In this document: positions 1-6,632 of the stretch, in pieces
How positions within the stretch are numbered: position 1 is the stretch's first letter
How the letters are laid out: each line of letters starts with the position of its first letter
Virus record (IMG/VR): IMGVR_UViG_3300017613_000031
Span: 1-43,585 of that record
Reading direction: 5' to 3' (one strand)
DNA from: a virus
Length of the DNA stretch: 43,585 nucleotides
Made by a program: the position numbers and the translations under genes
The notes under the pieces: generated by a model
Told to the model about the DNA's origin: nothing
Database searches by the model: none
Seen by the model: the letters and a program-made list of their open reading frames with translations, nothing else

Positions 1-44
1 AGGACGAGCCAGAAACATTCACTGGCAGGTTTTAAGTGTGACAC

Positions 45-73
45 TTGACACCACCCAGAGAATCACCTAGAGT
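45..73 (+). promoter_or_regulatory. Sigma70-like promoter, copy A of duplicated leader
   Basis: TTGACA at 45-50, a 17-bp spacer and TAGAGT at 68-73. This is a perfect -35 box with a 4/6 match to the -10 box. The stretch from 45 to the ATG at 100, including the AAGGAG ribosome site, is nearly identical to 349-405. It is well placed to start the rightward early genes. No experimental start site is known. Confidence 0.6.
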
Positions 74-99
74 ACTTATAGAAACAAAGGAGAGCTACA

Positions 100-333
100 A
101 TGACACTTACATTCTGGGATGGGCACAGAGCCGATGAAATTGCGAAGAGGGTTGACCAAGACTGGCTGGATTTCGCCCACGTCTATTATCGCTTTCATAA
201 TGACGGAGATGTACCGCACCATATGACCGTCAAGCGACTGGCTCGTGCCGCAAATGTTATAGTCGATACTGGCTGGGAGCAGGCAGGAGACTATTTAGAA
301 CGGATCGGCACTGGCCTACTGGACAGCTACTAA
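100..333 (+). CDS. Small hypothetical early protein (77 aa)
   Basis: I do not recognise this protein. It starts at an ATG seven bases after AAGGAG and is the first gene behind promoter copy A. The sequence is soluble-looking, rich in Asp, Arg and His, with no membrane segment, signal peptide or familiar motif. Base composition is somewhat more GC-rich than the replication genes downstream. Its place at the left end, with its own promoter and leader duplicated before the next gene, suggests an early host-takeover or accessory role, but that is inference from position only. Confidence 0.7.
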   Translation: MTLTFWDGHRADEIAKRVDQDWLDFAHVYYRFHNDGDVPHHMTVKRLARAANVIVDTGWEQAGDYLERIGTGLLDSY

Positions 334-348
334 AACCAACGGGGCCTG

Positions 349-377
349 TTGACACCACCCAGAGAATCACCTAGAGT
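349..377 (+). promoter_or_regulatory. Sigma70-like promoter, copy B of duplicated leader
   Basis: TTGACA at 349-354, a 17-bp spacer and TAGAGT at 372-377, followed by AAGGAG and the ATG at 403. It matches copy A over about 57 bases with only a one-base gap and a substitution, so promoter, untranslated leader and ribosome site were duplicated as a unit. Confidence 0.6.
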
Positions 378-402
378 ACTTATAGAAACAAGGAGAACTA
401 CA

Positions 403-639
403 ATGACAACTAATAAACGACACAGCAACCACATCGTAAGTGCTCAAGTGGCTTTTACGAAAGATGGGTCAGAAACACAGTCCACAGTGGAAATTAGTGG
501 GCTACCCTGTACTTGGCAGTGGGATGAAATGACACGGGATTGTGCTGAGTATAGTGCTATCATTGATTATGTCGTTGACAACCTAGACTTCGACTGGTTT
601 AGTGTAGTAGCATGGAGTAGTACCCACGATGGAAAATGA
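403..639 (+). CDS. Small hypothetical early protein (78 aa)
   Basis: I do not recognise this protein. The open frame extends upstream to a TTG at 349, but that TTG is the -35 box of promoter copy B. The ATG at 403 has AAGGAG in front and lies at the same distance from the leader as the ATG of the first gene, so it is the likely start. The product is acidic, with two Trp-containing stretches and no membrane segment. Although its leader matches that of the first gene, the two proteins share no obvious sequence similarity, so only the control region was copied. Confidence 0.65.
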   Translation: MTTNKRHSNHIVSAQVAFTKDGSETQSTVEISGLPCTWQWDEMTRDCAEYSAIIDYVVDNLDFDWFSVVAWSSTHDGK

Positions 640-721
640 CCCTTGCGACGATTGGACAGAGGGACTACCTTTACCAAAACCACCATATGACGGTGACGAT
701 AATAAGGAGACTAAAGAATGA
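629..721 (+). CDS. Possible 30-aa microprotein
   Basis: A 31-codon frame starts at an ATG inside the end of the preceding gene and ends in an ATGA overlap with the hydrolase gene that follows. The product would be strongly acidic, with many Asp and Glu and a Pro-rich centre. A GGAG lies 12 bases before the start, which is rather far. The tight overlaps on both sides fit the translational coupling used all along this strand and explain what would otherwise be a gap. Function unknown; it could be a chance frame. Confidence 0.4.
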   Translation: MENDPCDDWTEGLPLPKPPYDGDDNKETKE

Positions 722-1095
722 CACCACTGCTTTGTTTAGCTACAGCCATCTTCTTTGAGGCTAGGAGTGAACCCATTGACGGACAGTATGCTGTTGGTGA
801 GGTTATCCTGAACCGTGTAGAGGATACTAGATACCCTGACACAGTGTGTAAGGTAGTATTTGAGAAACAACAGTTCTCTTTCACACATGATGGTGCCTCT
901 GATACTATGCACGAGGGTGAAGCTAAGGATTTAGCTATTTCAGTGGCCTCTGATTTATTGTGTGGTGAGACAACAGGGCTAACATCTACACACTATCATG
1001 CAACTTACGTAAAACCTTTCTGGAGGAAGCACTTTACACTTGACGGACAGATAGGGAATCATATATTCTATACAAACGAAACAAAGTATAGATAG
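718..1095 (+). CDS. SleB-type cell wall hydrolase
   Basis: This 125-aa protein matches the SleB / Hydrolase_2 family, which cleaves peptidoglycan glycan strands. Visible family features are FFEARSE at residues 12-18 (Glu14 is the likely catalytic residue), the LNRV segment near 31-34, the QFS motif near 52-54 and a C-terminal HATYVKPFW region. It is only the catalytic domain; there is no signal peptide or anchoring domain. It sits among early + strand genes, far from the lysis cassette on the - strand, which carries its own M15 endolysin. It may help lysis, or it may loosen the wall at another stage. Family assignment is firm; the role is not. Confidence 0.85.
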   Translation: MTPLLCLATAIFFEARSEPIDGQYAVGEVILNRVEDTRYPDTVCKVVFEKQQFSFTHDGASDTMHEGEAKDLAISVASDLLCGETTGLTSTHYHATYVKPFWRKHFTLDGQIGNHIFYTNETKYR

Positions 1096-1104
1096 GAGGT
1101 TATC

Positions 1105-1341
1105 ATGCCAACAGTAACAGTAGAAGTGAGAGGGATTGAAGTGGAACTTGATGTATACGGAGAGGTGGAGTCGGGTGGTAGTAACTGCTACGGTAGTACT
1201 GAACCAGAGTGGACAGAGGTTAATGAGATAGAACTCTGGAACCCCGTACGGATGCGGGAGATATCACCCAAGTTGTACAAGGAGATTATCTCCACATATG
1301 AAGACTACATAACAGAAGCAATCCTAGAAGGGGATGTATAA
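1105..1341 (+). CDS. Hypothetical protein (78 aa)
   Basis: I do not recognise this protein. It starts at an ATG behind a strong AGGAGG site and ends in a TAATG overlap with the next gene. The N-terminal 16 residues alternate hydrophobic and polar residues as in a beta strand (TVTVEVRGIEVELDVYG), the middle is Gly/Ser rich, and the C-terminal third looks helical and acidic. No membrane segment. It is probably a small cytoplasmic early protein in the same transcript as the hydrolase. Confidence 0.65.
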   Translation: MPTVTVEVRGIEVELDVYGEVESGGSNCYGSTEPEWTEVNEIELWNPVRMREISPKLYKEIISTYEDYITEAILEGDV

Positions 1342-1550
1342 TGCGAATTATTATTAGTGAAACCTTAGATGTTGACCCTAAGGACGGTGTACTATCAGTA
1401 TTCGATGATATGGGTGCTACCCTCAGTATGGGTACTGTATCAGTATCACTTAGCCCAGAGGCTGTGAGGTCACTACAGAAGGCTCTGGACGTAGCACAGC
1501 AGGAGTGCCTAGAGTTAGCCCGTAATGAACGCCACAAGGGGTTAAAATGA
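1341..1550 (+). CDS. Hypothetical protein (69 aa)
   Basis: I do not recognise this protein. The start codon overlaps the previous stop (TAATG) and its own stop overlaps the next start (ATGA), so it is translated in a chain with its neighbours. The first half looks beta-rich with an LSMGTVSVSLS stretch; the second half is one amphipathic helix (residues about 40-62). No signal peptide or membrane segment is visible. Probably a small cytoplasmic phage protein; no function can be read from the sequence. Confidence 0.65.
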   Translation: MRIIISETLDVDPKDGVLSVFDDMGATLSMGTVSVSLSPEAVRSLQKALDVAQQECLELARNERHKGLK

Positions 1551-1729
1551 GCTATCTTGTGGCAATGGTTAACCTTGAAACCGCACACATAGAGCCACTA
1601 TATACTGGTAAGACCTACAACAAGATTGAAGCACTACAGCGGGTCAACGAGTTGAATAAAAATTGCAGAGAAGAGTTAAAAGCACTTGACTACGATTCGT
1701 TTGTAGTGTACAGTGTAGGAACATGGTAA
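1547..1729 (+). CDS. Hypothetical protein (60 aa)
   Basis: I do not recognise this protein. It overlaps the preceding gene by ATGA and is followed 19 bases later by the next gene. The sequence starts with a hydrophobic strand, has a central helix (residues about 24-45) and ends in a second strand (FVVYSVGTW), a compact alpha/beta look. Similar tiny proteins are common in phage early regions, and I cannot assign a function. Confidence 0.6.
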   Translation: MSYLVAMVNLETAHIEPLYTGKTYNKIEALQRVNELNKNCREELKALDYDSFVVYSVGTW

Positions 1730-1748
1730 AGCAAAAGGAGAGAAAACA

Positions 1749-2003
1749 ATGCTTACTAAAGAACAAGTGAACTGCCTCGTAAAAGGCAAAGACAGCAAGA
1801 TTGCTACAGTTACATTCATCAAAGCTGATGGTACTGAGCGTGTAGTTAATGGCCTCTTTAAGCCAACAAGCAAGATGGTAGGCTCAGACCGTGGACTAGC
1901 ACAAGGTGAAGCTATGAAAGCCCGTGGACAGGTTCCTATCTGGGAGATTGCACAAGGGAAGTGGAAGAGCTTCTATGCGGATCGGGTGGTTAACATCACC
2001 TGA
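1749..2003 (+). CDS. Small protein, possibly SH3 beta-barrel like (84 aa)
   Basis: Starts behind AAAAGGAG. Residues 19-39 read as a beta hairpin with the pattern VTFIKADGTERVVNGLF, followed by a Ser/Gly linker and a C-terminal WEIAQGKWKSF strand. This layout resembles small phage proteins of the DUF2693 type, described as SH3 beta-barrel folds, which often carry 'FxKxDGTxR' near the start. The match is from memory and weak. No enzymatic motif. It is the last of a run of tightly packed small genes before the sigma-like gene. Confidence 0.6.
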   Translation: MLTKEQVNCLVKGKDSKIATVTFIKADGTERVVNGLFKPTSKMVGSDRGLAQGEAMKARGQVPIWEIAQGKWKSFYADRVVNIT

Positions 2004-2043
2004 TACCCCCCACAGTGGAAATTAAGAGTAAGGAGAGAACACT

Positions 2044-2187
2044 ATGCCAGAGGGTTTGTTTGAAGTTGTAATAATGCTGGTGGGGCTTTACTTGTCCCAC
2101 GGCGTACACAAACTAAAGAAGCGGGTGATAGCCCTAGAGATGATTGCAATGATAACCATACTAGAAAAGGAGCAAGACAATGACTGA
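2044..2187 (+). CDS. Small predicted membrane protein (47 aa)
   Basis: A 48-codon frame behind AAGGAGAG. The N-terminal part carries a hydrophobic stretch (about residues 5-19) followed by a KLKKR basic patch, then a second hydrophobic stretch and an acidic end. This suggests a small inner-membrane protein with one or two short membrane passes. Function unknown; small membrane proteins in early phage regions often interfere with host functions, but nothing here shows that. Its last codons contain the ribosome site and start of a six-codon frame at 2180. Confidence 0.5.
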   Translation: MPEGLFEVVIMLVGLYLSHGVHKLKKRVIALEMIAMITILEKEQDND

Positions 2188-2213
2188 AAGATTTCTTTAG
2201 CCCTGTTTAGGGC
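2180..2213 (+). promoter_or_regulatory. Six-codon leader frame and small hairpin before the sigma-like gene
   Basis: An ATG at 2180 behind AAAAGGAG opens a frame of only six codons ending at 2200. It is followed at once by a perfect stem GCCCT-GTTT-AGGGC (2200-2213). The start context is nearly the same as at the real gene start at 2261. This could be a leader peptide with a small attenuator-like hairpin, or the remains of a duplicated start region. There is no U-tract, so a classic terminator is not seen. Confidence 0.3.
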
Positions 2214-2260
2214 AATGCGAAAGAATAACCCGCCAGCCCTCAAAACAAAGGAGACAGACA

Positions 2261-2848
2261 ATGACTGATACTGAAATGCTTAAGATGTGTAAGGCCCTAG
2301 CTGGTCGCTACAATGACACTAACATCTATGACGACCTAGTAAGTGAGGGCATTCTAGCCTGCTATGAAGCCAAGGAAAAGTATGGCGACAAGCTGACTAA
2401 AGAAAGATGCTTAGGTTCAGCTAGGAAGGCTATGCACGAGTATGCAAATGTAGGTACAAAAGCTGTTAAAGTGCCAAGGACTGATAGATCAGGTCTAGTT
2501 GCAACAGCTATACACAATGATGAGTACCCGACAGACCTTGATGGCATAGATAAAACTACCCTAAGCCTGCTTGTAGCAGCTATGATCAACGACACCGTAC
2601 CAGTAGAAGAGTCTGGGCTGTCAGTGCCTAGTCACGCAGAGGAGTTTGAGCGTGTTCAACACAATTTGTACTTGTTGAATAAGATCAAGAAAGCTGCACG
2701 AAAAGATGACTGGGACGTAGTGCTTGACATGGTTTTTAATGATAAAGGTCAACAAGTTAAGGCAGATGAGATGGGAGTATCTCACCAGTACATCGACCAA
2801 CAACATAAGAGGGTAAAGGCTATAGCTGAAAGGGTTTGTAACAAATAG
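2261..2848 (+). CDS. Sigma-70-like RNA polymerase sigma factor (putative)
   Basis: This 195-aa protein has the layout of a small sigma factor. Residues 22-42 (YDDLVSEGILACYEAKEKYG) resemble sigma region 2.1-2.2, where sigma binds core polymerase. A KVPRT segment near 70-74 resembles the start of region 3. Residues about 168-192 (ADEMGVSHQYIDQQHKRVKAI) look like the region 4 helix-turn-helix that reads -35 boxes. The stop codon at 2846-2848 touches the 41-bp promoter that recurs three times in this genome, so it may be the factor that reads it. The overall similarity is my judgement by eye; it could instead be a helix-turn-helix regulator. Confidence 0.6.
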   Translation: MTDTEMLKMCKALAGRYNDTNIYDDLVSEGILACYEAKEKYGDKLTKERCLGSARKAMHEYANVGTKAVKVPRTDRSGLVATAIHNDEYPTDLDGIDKTTLSLLVAAMINDTVPVEESGLSVPSHAEEFERVQHNLYLLNKIKKAARKDDWDVVLDMVFNDKGQQVKADEMGVSHQYIDQQHKRVKAIAERVCNK

Positions 2849-2852
2849 TTAC
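2838..2852 (+). promoter_or_regulatory. Palindrome abutting the -35 box (operator candidate 1)
   Basis: GTAACAAATAGTTAC, an inverted repeat with one mismatched pair, ends exactly one base before the -35 box TTGCAA. An equivalent and perfect palindrome sits at the same place at 6560-6574. The position, centred near -43, is where activators that touch sigma usually bind. Confidence 0.45.
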
Positions 2853-2888
2853 TTGCAAAATCGAGCAAAAGTGCCTTATAAGTAAGTA
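2848..2888 (+). promoter_or_regulatory. Conserved 41-bp phage promoter, copy 1
   Basis: TTGCAA at 2853-2858, a 17-bp spacer and TTATAA at 2876-2881. The block from GTTACTTGCAAAAT to TAAGTA recurs at 6570-6610 and inverted at 42219-42259, with differences almost only in a five-base stretch after CAAAAT and just after the -10. It drives the primase-helicase/polymerase operon. Confidence 0.75.
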
Positions 2889-2900
2889 GGGGAAAGAGGA

Positions 2901-2982
2901 TAAACTTAAGGTTTCCTACTTACAGTATTAAACTCAACCCACTAGTAGTAGAGTTAATATCTAAAGTTAATACTTACAGTAT
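2901..2982 (+). repeat. Leader repeat of the replication operon
   Basis: The untranslated leader between promoter copy 1 and the primase gene. The part at 2931-2982 begins AACTC, contains ACTAGTAGTAGAGTT (a stem AACTC/GAGTT) and ends CTTACAGTAT. It aligns with the two 52-base repeats downstream of promoter copy 3 (42075-42126 and 42010-42061, read on the - strand). The part at 2901-2930 also aligns with the promoter-proximal leader of copy 3. Confidence 0.6.
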
Positions 2983-3010
2983 GTAAGTTTGGTCGTTAAA
3001 GGAGAGAGTA

Positions 3011-4594
3011 ATGGCAGAAAGAGGTAAGGGTCCATGCCCGTATGAAAGTTGTGGGTCGTCAGATGCCTTTTCGTGGGACGACGATGGCTTTGGTAAGTGT
3101 CACTCTTGTGATCGGGGATACCCATCAAAGGCAAAGAAATTTAGTTGGGCTGCGGAGAGATACCCCACCAATGGAAATAAAGGAGATGTTATAGATATGG
3201 CTAGTGCGTTAGACTTCGTACCTAAGAATATTAAAGAGACCCACACAGGGGAATATAAGACTACTCGCGGTGTAGCATCCCGTGTGATGGAAGAGTTCGG
3301 AGTAATGACTTACGGGGATAAGCAGAAGTATGTTTACCCGTCAGGTGGTGTGAAGGTCCGTACACTCAAAGAGAAAGGCTTCTATGCAGAGGCTGGGTTC
3401 AAGGGGGATGAACTGTTTGGTATGAACCTGTTCACCTCTGGGTCAGCTAAGATGGTAACAGTCACTGAGGGGGAGCTAGACGCTATGTCAGTCGCCCAGA
3501 TGCTGCGGAACAGCTACATCAACCCAGTGGTCTCTCTGCCATCTGCTACCCCCTCTAAGAAGCTCTGGGACAACTGCCATGACTGGTTGAACGGGTTTGA
3601 TAAGATCATCCTATCAGTGGACAACGATGAAGCTGGTAATGCTGTTGCTGACCGTATCTCTAAGCTGTTCCCTAGTAAGGTGTATCGTGTAGATCACAGC
3701 AAGTACAAGGACGCTAACGAGTTCCTTATGGCTGATGCTGACGAAGAGTTTAAGAGTGCTTGGTGGGCAGCAAAGAAATATGTACCAGAGAACATACTGA
3801 ACACCACAGAACAGTTCCTGTCGCTCTACAGTGACACACCAGAGCACCAGTACGTGCCAACAGGTATTGAAGACCTAGATGCTAAGATACTTGGGTTCAT
3901 GCAGGGTCACTTTACTGTTATCAAAGCACAGACTGGTATCGGTAAAACTGAGGTGATGCGGTTCATAGAATACAACATGCTAAAAGCTGGCATTCCTATC
4001 GCTGCATGGCACCTAGAAGAGACAAAACTACGTAGTGTCTTAGGTCTTGTGTCGTATCACCTGAGTGATAACCTGACTAGGCGTGACCTAATTGAAGAGA
4101 AAGATAAGAACGAAGAGGTGCTGCAAGCTATCACTGACTTAACTAAGGATGAAAACTTTTACCAGTTCTACCTTAGTGATGGTGATGGTGGTGATGCCCT
4201 TATAGAACAGATCAGGTTCTTTAGTCAGGCTGCTGGTTGTAAGTTTGTGTTCTTTGAGCCTATCCAAGATGTGGTAGTAGGAAGCTCAGAGGAGAGCAAA
4301 GAGAGCATGTTAGCTGACTTGTCTATCCGGCTGTCTAAACTGGCTGCTGAGTTGAATGTAGGCATTATCACTATTGCTCACACCAATGAGAGTGGAGACC
4401 CTAAGTACTGTAAAATGATCGGCCAACGTGCCTCTGTGATTATTAACCTTGACAGGGACAAAGAATCAGAGGATTATGACGAAAGAAACACAACGTATTT
4501 ACGTGTTGAAAAGAATCGCCCATGTTCTGAGGAAGGACCAGCGGGTAAGATGAGGTTCAACACTGATACGTTCACACTGAGAGAGGTATACTAA
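3011..4594 (+). CDS. T7-like bifunctional DNA primase-helicase
   Basis: At 527 aa this resembles T7 gp4, which unwinds the fork and makes primers. Residues 9-33 form a zinc ribbon (Cys9, Cys14, Cys30, Cys33). The TOPRIM primase core shows VTEGELDAM with Glu153 and SVDNDEAG with Asp204 and Asp206. The helicase has a Walker A motif AQTGIGKT at 306-313, a hydrophobic strand ending FFEP as a Walker B candidate, and a late ITIAHTNE segment typical of the DnaB/T7 helicase H3-H4 region. The ATG follows AAGGAGAG. It is the first gene of the replication operon behind promoter copy 1, with the polymerase close downstream. Confidence 0.93.
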   Translation: MAERGKGPCPYESCGSSDAFSWDDDGFGKCHSCDRGYPSKAKKFSWAAERYPTNGNKGDVIDMASALDFVPKNIKETHTGEYKTTRGVASRVMEEFGVMTYGDKQKYVYPSGGVKVRTLKEKGFYAEAGFKGDELFGMNLFTSGSAKMVTVTEGELDAMSVAQMLRNSYINPVVSLPSATPSKKLWDNCHDWLNGFDKIILSVDNDEAGNAVADRISKLFPSKVYRVDHSKYKDANEFLMADADEEFKSAWWAAKKYVPENILNTTEQFLSLYSDTPEHQYVPTGIEDLDAKILGFMQGHFTVIKAQTGIGKTEVMRFIEYNMLKAGIPIAAWHLEETKLRSVLGLVSYHLSDNLTRRDLIEEKDKNEEVLQAITDLTKDENFYQFYLSDGDGGDALIEQIRFFSQAAGCKFVFFEPIQDVVVGSSEESKESMLADLSIRLSKLAAELNVGIITIAHTNESGDPKYCKMIGQRASVIINLDRDKESEDYDERNTTYLRVEKNRPCSEEGPAGKMRFNTDTFTLREVY

Positions 4595-4707
4595 TGATTT
4601 CTACTCCACTTAAAGCTATAAACCCTTGTATAAAACGTAACCTTACTGAGGAACAAAAAGAAGCCGCTAGGGTAAGGTTAGCCGCAGCTAGAGAGAAGAA
4701 AGGGTAG
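4594..4707 (+). CDS. Small basic helical protein (37 aa)
   Basis: A 38-codon frame whose ATG overlaps the stop of the primase-helicase gene (TAATG) and which ends five bases before the polymerase gene. The second half, LTEEQKEAARVRLAAAREKK, is a charged amphipathic helix of a kind seen in many small phage proteins and tails of nucleic acid binding proteins. Its place between primase-helicase and polymerase suggests a small replication accessory protein, but this is inference. Confidence 0.55.
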   Translation: MISTPLKAINPCIKRNLTEEQKEAARVRLAAAREKKG

Positions 4708-4712
4708 TATAG

Positions 4713-6557
4713 ATGTCTACAGTATTTGACATTGAGACTGATGGTCTGTTGGATGAACTAACCAAGATTCACGTCTTGTCATGGTCCACCGATGGAAAAG
4801 AAGTACACCATACACATGACTACGATGAGATGCGTAAGTTCTTCGCGGAAACAGAGACCCTTGTTGGACACAACATTATCAGGTTCGACCTCCCCGCAGT
4901 GGAAAATGTGCTAGGCATCAAGGTTAAGTCACGTCTGGTAGACACACTGGCCTTAAGCTGGTATCTGAACCACCAACGTCAACGTCATGGCCTAGCTGGT
5001 TATGGGGAAGAGTATAAAATACCTAAGCCTGTCGTAAATGACTGGAACAACCTTAAACCAGAGGACTATGCTCACCGTTGTGATGAGGACGTAAAGATCA
5101 ACTCACGCCTGTGGAGAGACTTAGACACTAAGCTGAATAAGTTGTACCAAGACCCCTCCGACAAAAATAGACTTATTGACTACCTGTCCTTCAAGATGGA
5201 CTGTGCTAGGGAACAAGAGACCCTCCGGTGGAAATTAGATGTTGATACTTGTCAAGCTGAGTATGATAAGATTGTTGCTATGAAGAGAGAGAAGGAAGAG
5301 CAACTAGCAGATGCTATGCCTAAGAACCCTGTAATGAAGGTAGCTAACAGGCCCACAAGTATGTACAACCAAGATGGTAGCCTAGGTCATTATGGCCGTA
5401 ACTGGGTAGCTTTGTGTAAGGAGCACCACCGCCCTGAGAGCTACGTAACATTCAAGTACCAGTGCGGCGTAGAGAGAGCTAACCCTAACAGCGTAAGGCA
5501 GGTTAAGGACTGGCTAGAGAGCCTTGGGTGGAGACCTCGTACATACAAGTACCTTCGGGATAAGGTGTCTGGAGATGAGCGTAAGATTGCACAAGTCAGG
5601 AAGGATGGCGAACTGTGTAGCTCTGTGGTTGATCTGATCGACAAAGACCCCGCCGTGGGAATTTTGGATGGTCTGACAGTGTTAACCCACAGGGCTGGTA
5701 TCCTAAAGTCTTTCTTGACTAGCCATAAAGATGGGTGGCTAAAAGCTGAGATTGCTGGGTTTACTAATACCCTTAGATTCCGTCACTCTAAGCCTCTTGT
5801 TAACCTCCCCAGTGTTGATAAACCCTATGGTGATATAGTTCGGGGTGTTCTTACTTGCCCAGAGGGTTATGTCATGGGTGGTGCTGACATGGTTAGCCTA
5901 GAGGATACAACCAAGCGGCACTACATGAAACCACTTGACCCAGATTATGTAGCTGACATGAGCGTAGAAGGGTTTGACCCCCACTTGGACTTAGCTAAAC
6001 ATGCTGGTGTCGTCACACAGGAGGATATCAACGCACACAACTCAGGAAAGGTCTCCCTTAAGGCTCTACGTAAGAACTTCAAGGTGGTCAACTATAGTGC
6101 TACATACGGTATTGGAGAGGTAGCTCTGTCTCGTGGTACTGGTATGACCAACAAAGAAGCTAAGGCACTCCTAGATGCCTTCTGGAGCCGTAACTGGGCT
6201 ATTGAGAGGGTAGCTAAGGGAGTAAGGACTAGGGAGCTATTTGGTAGTAAGTGGCTGCTGAACCCAGTCTCAGGCTTCTTCTACAGCCTACGTGGGGATA
6301 AGGATAGGTTCTCCACACTCAACCAAGGTACAGGGGTGTTCTGCTTCGACACTTGGGTAGAGGCTTGCAGAGAAAGGGGTATCCAGACCATTGGGCAGTT
6401 CCACGATGAGATTATCGCACTAGTAAAGGTTGGAGAAGAGGGAGAGGCGAAGAAAGCAATGGAAGAGGCTGTTGTAGTTCTTAACGAGAAGGTTGATCTA
6501 AACGTACACCTTGGTATGGACCTACAGTTTGGTAAGACTTACGCAGATATTCACTAA
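4713..6557 (+). CDS. DNA polymerase, family A (T7 type) with 3'-5' exonuclease
   Basis: A 614-aa replicative polymerase, shorter than T7 gp5 (704 aa). The N-terminal proofreading domain shows FDIETDG (Asp6, Glu8), GHNIIRFDLP (Asp59) and a third acidic cluster HRCDED at 121-126. The polymerase domain shows motif A around ADMVSLED, motif B RKNFKVVNYSATYG (Tyr at the position that governs dideoxynucleotide use in T7 gp5) and motif C QFHDEI with the catalytic Asp. It follows the primase-helicase gene in one transcript and is followed by promoter copy 2. No thioredoxin gene is seen nearby; T7 polymerase borrows host thioredoxin. Confidence 0.95.
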   Translation: MSTVFDIETDGLLDELTKIHVLSWSTDGKEVHHTHDYDEMRKFFAETETLVGHNIIRFDLPAVENVLGIKVKSRLVDTLALSWYLNHQRQRHGLAGYGEEYKIPKPVVNDWNNLKPEDYAHRCDEDVKINSRLWRDLDTKLNKLYQDPSDKNRLIDYLSFKMDCAREQETLRWKLDVDTCQAEYDKIVAMKREKEEQLADAMPKNPVMKVANRPTSMYNQDGSLGHYGRNWVALCKEHHRPESYVTFKYQCGVERANPNSVRQVKDWLESLGWRPRTYKYLRDKVSGDERKIAQVRKDGELCSSVVDLIDKDPAVGILDGLTVLTHRAGILKSFLTSHKDGWLKAEIAGFTNTLRFRHSKPLVNLPSVDKPYGDIVRGVLTCPEGYVMGGADMVSLEDTTKRHYMKPLDPDYVADMSVEGFDPHLDLAKHAGVVTQEDINAHNSGKVSLKALRKNFKVVNYSATYGIGEVALSRGTGMTNKEAKALLDAFWSRNWAIERVAKGVRTRELFGSKWLLNPVSGFFYSLRGDKDRFSTLNQGTGVFCFDTWVEACRERGIQTIGQFHDEIIALVKVGEEGEAKKAMEEAVVVLNEKVDLNVHLGMDLQFGKTYADIH

Positions 6558-6559
6558 CT

Positions 6560-6574
6560 GTAACAATTTGTTAC
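6560..6574 (+). promoter_or_regulatory. Perfect palindrome abutting the -35 box (operator candidate 2)
   Basis: GTAACAATTTGTTAC, seven-base perfect arms around a single T, lies immediately upstream of TTGCAA. It corresponds to 2838-2852. At the - strand copy 3 only the promoter-side half site (GTTAC) is kept. Confidence 0.5.
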
Positions 6575-6610
6575 TTGCAAAATGGGCGAAAAGTGCCTTA
6601 TATATAAGTA
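6570..6610 (+). promoter_or_regulatory. Conserved 41-bp phage promoter, copy 2
   Basis: TTGCAA at 6575-6580, a 17-bp spacer and TTATAT at 6598-6603, in the same conserved block as copies 1 and 3. The leader to the SSB gene is only about 22 bases long, with AAAAGGAAAA as ribosome site, and lacks the leader repeats found after copies 1 and 3. It gives the SSB/nuclease genes their own strong start. Confidence 0.75.
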
Positions 6611-6632
6611 CAAGCTATGAAAAGGAAAAATA

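Noticed and set aside
349-402. Longer start for the second early gene at TTG 349
   Set aside because: The TTG is the -35 box of the duplicated promoter, and the ATG at 403 has the ribosome site.
1286-1588. - strand frame of 100 aa
   Set aside because: Antisense to three coupled + strand small genes and without a ribosome site.
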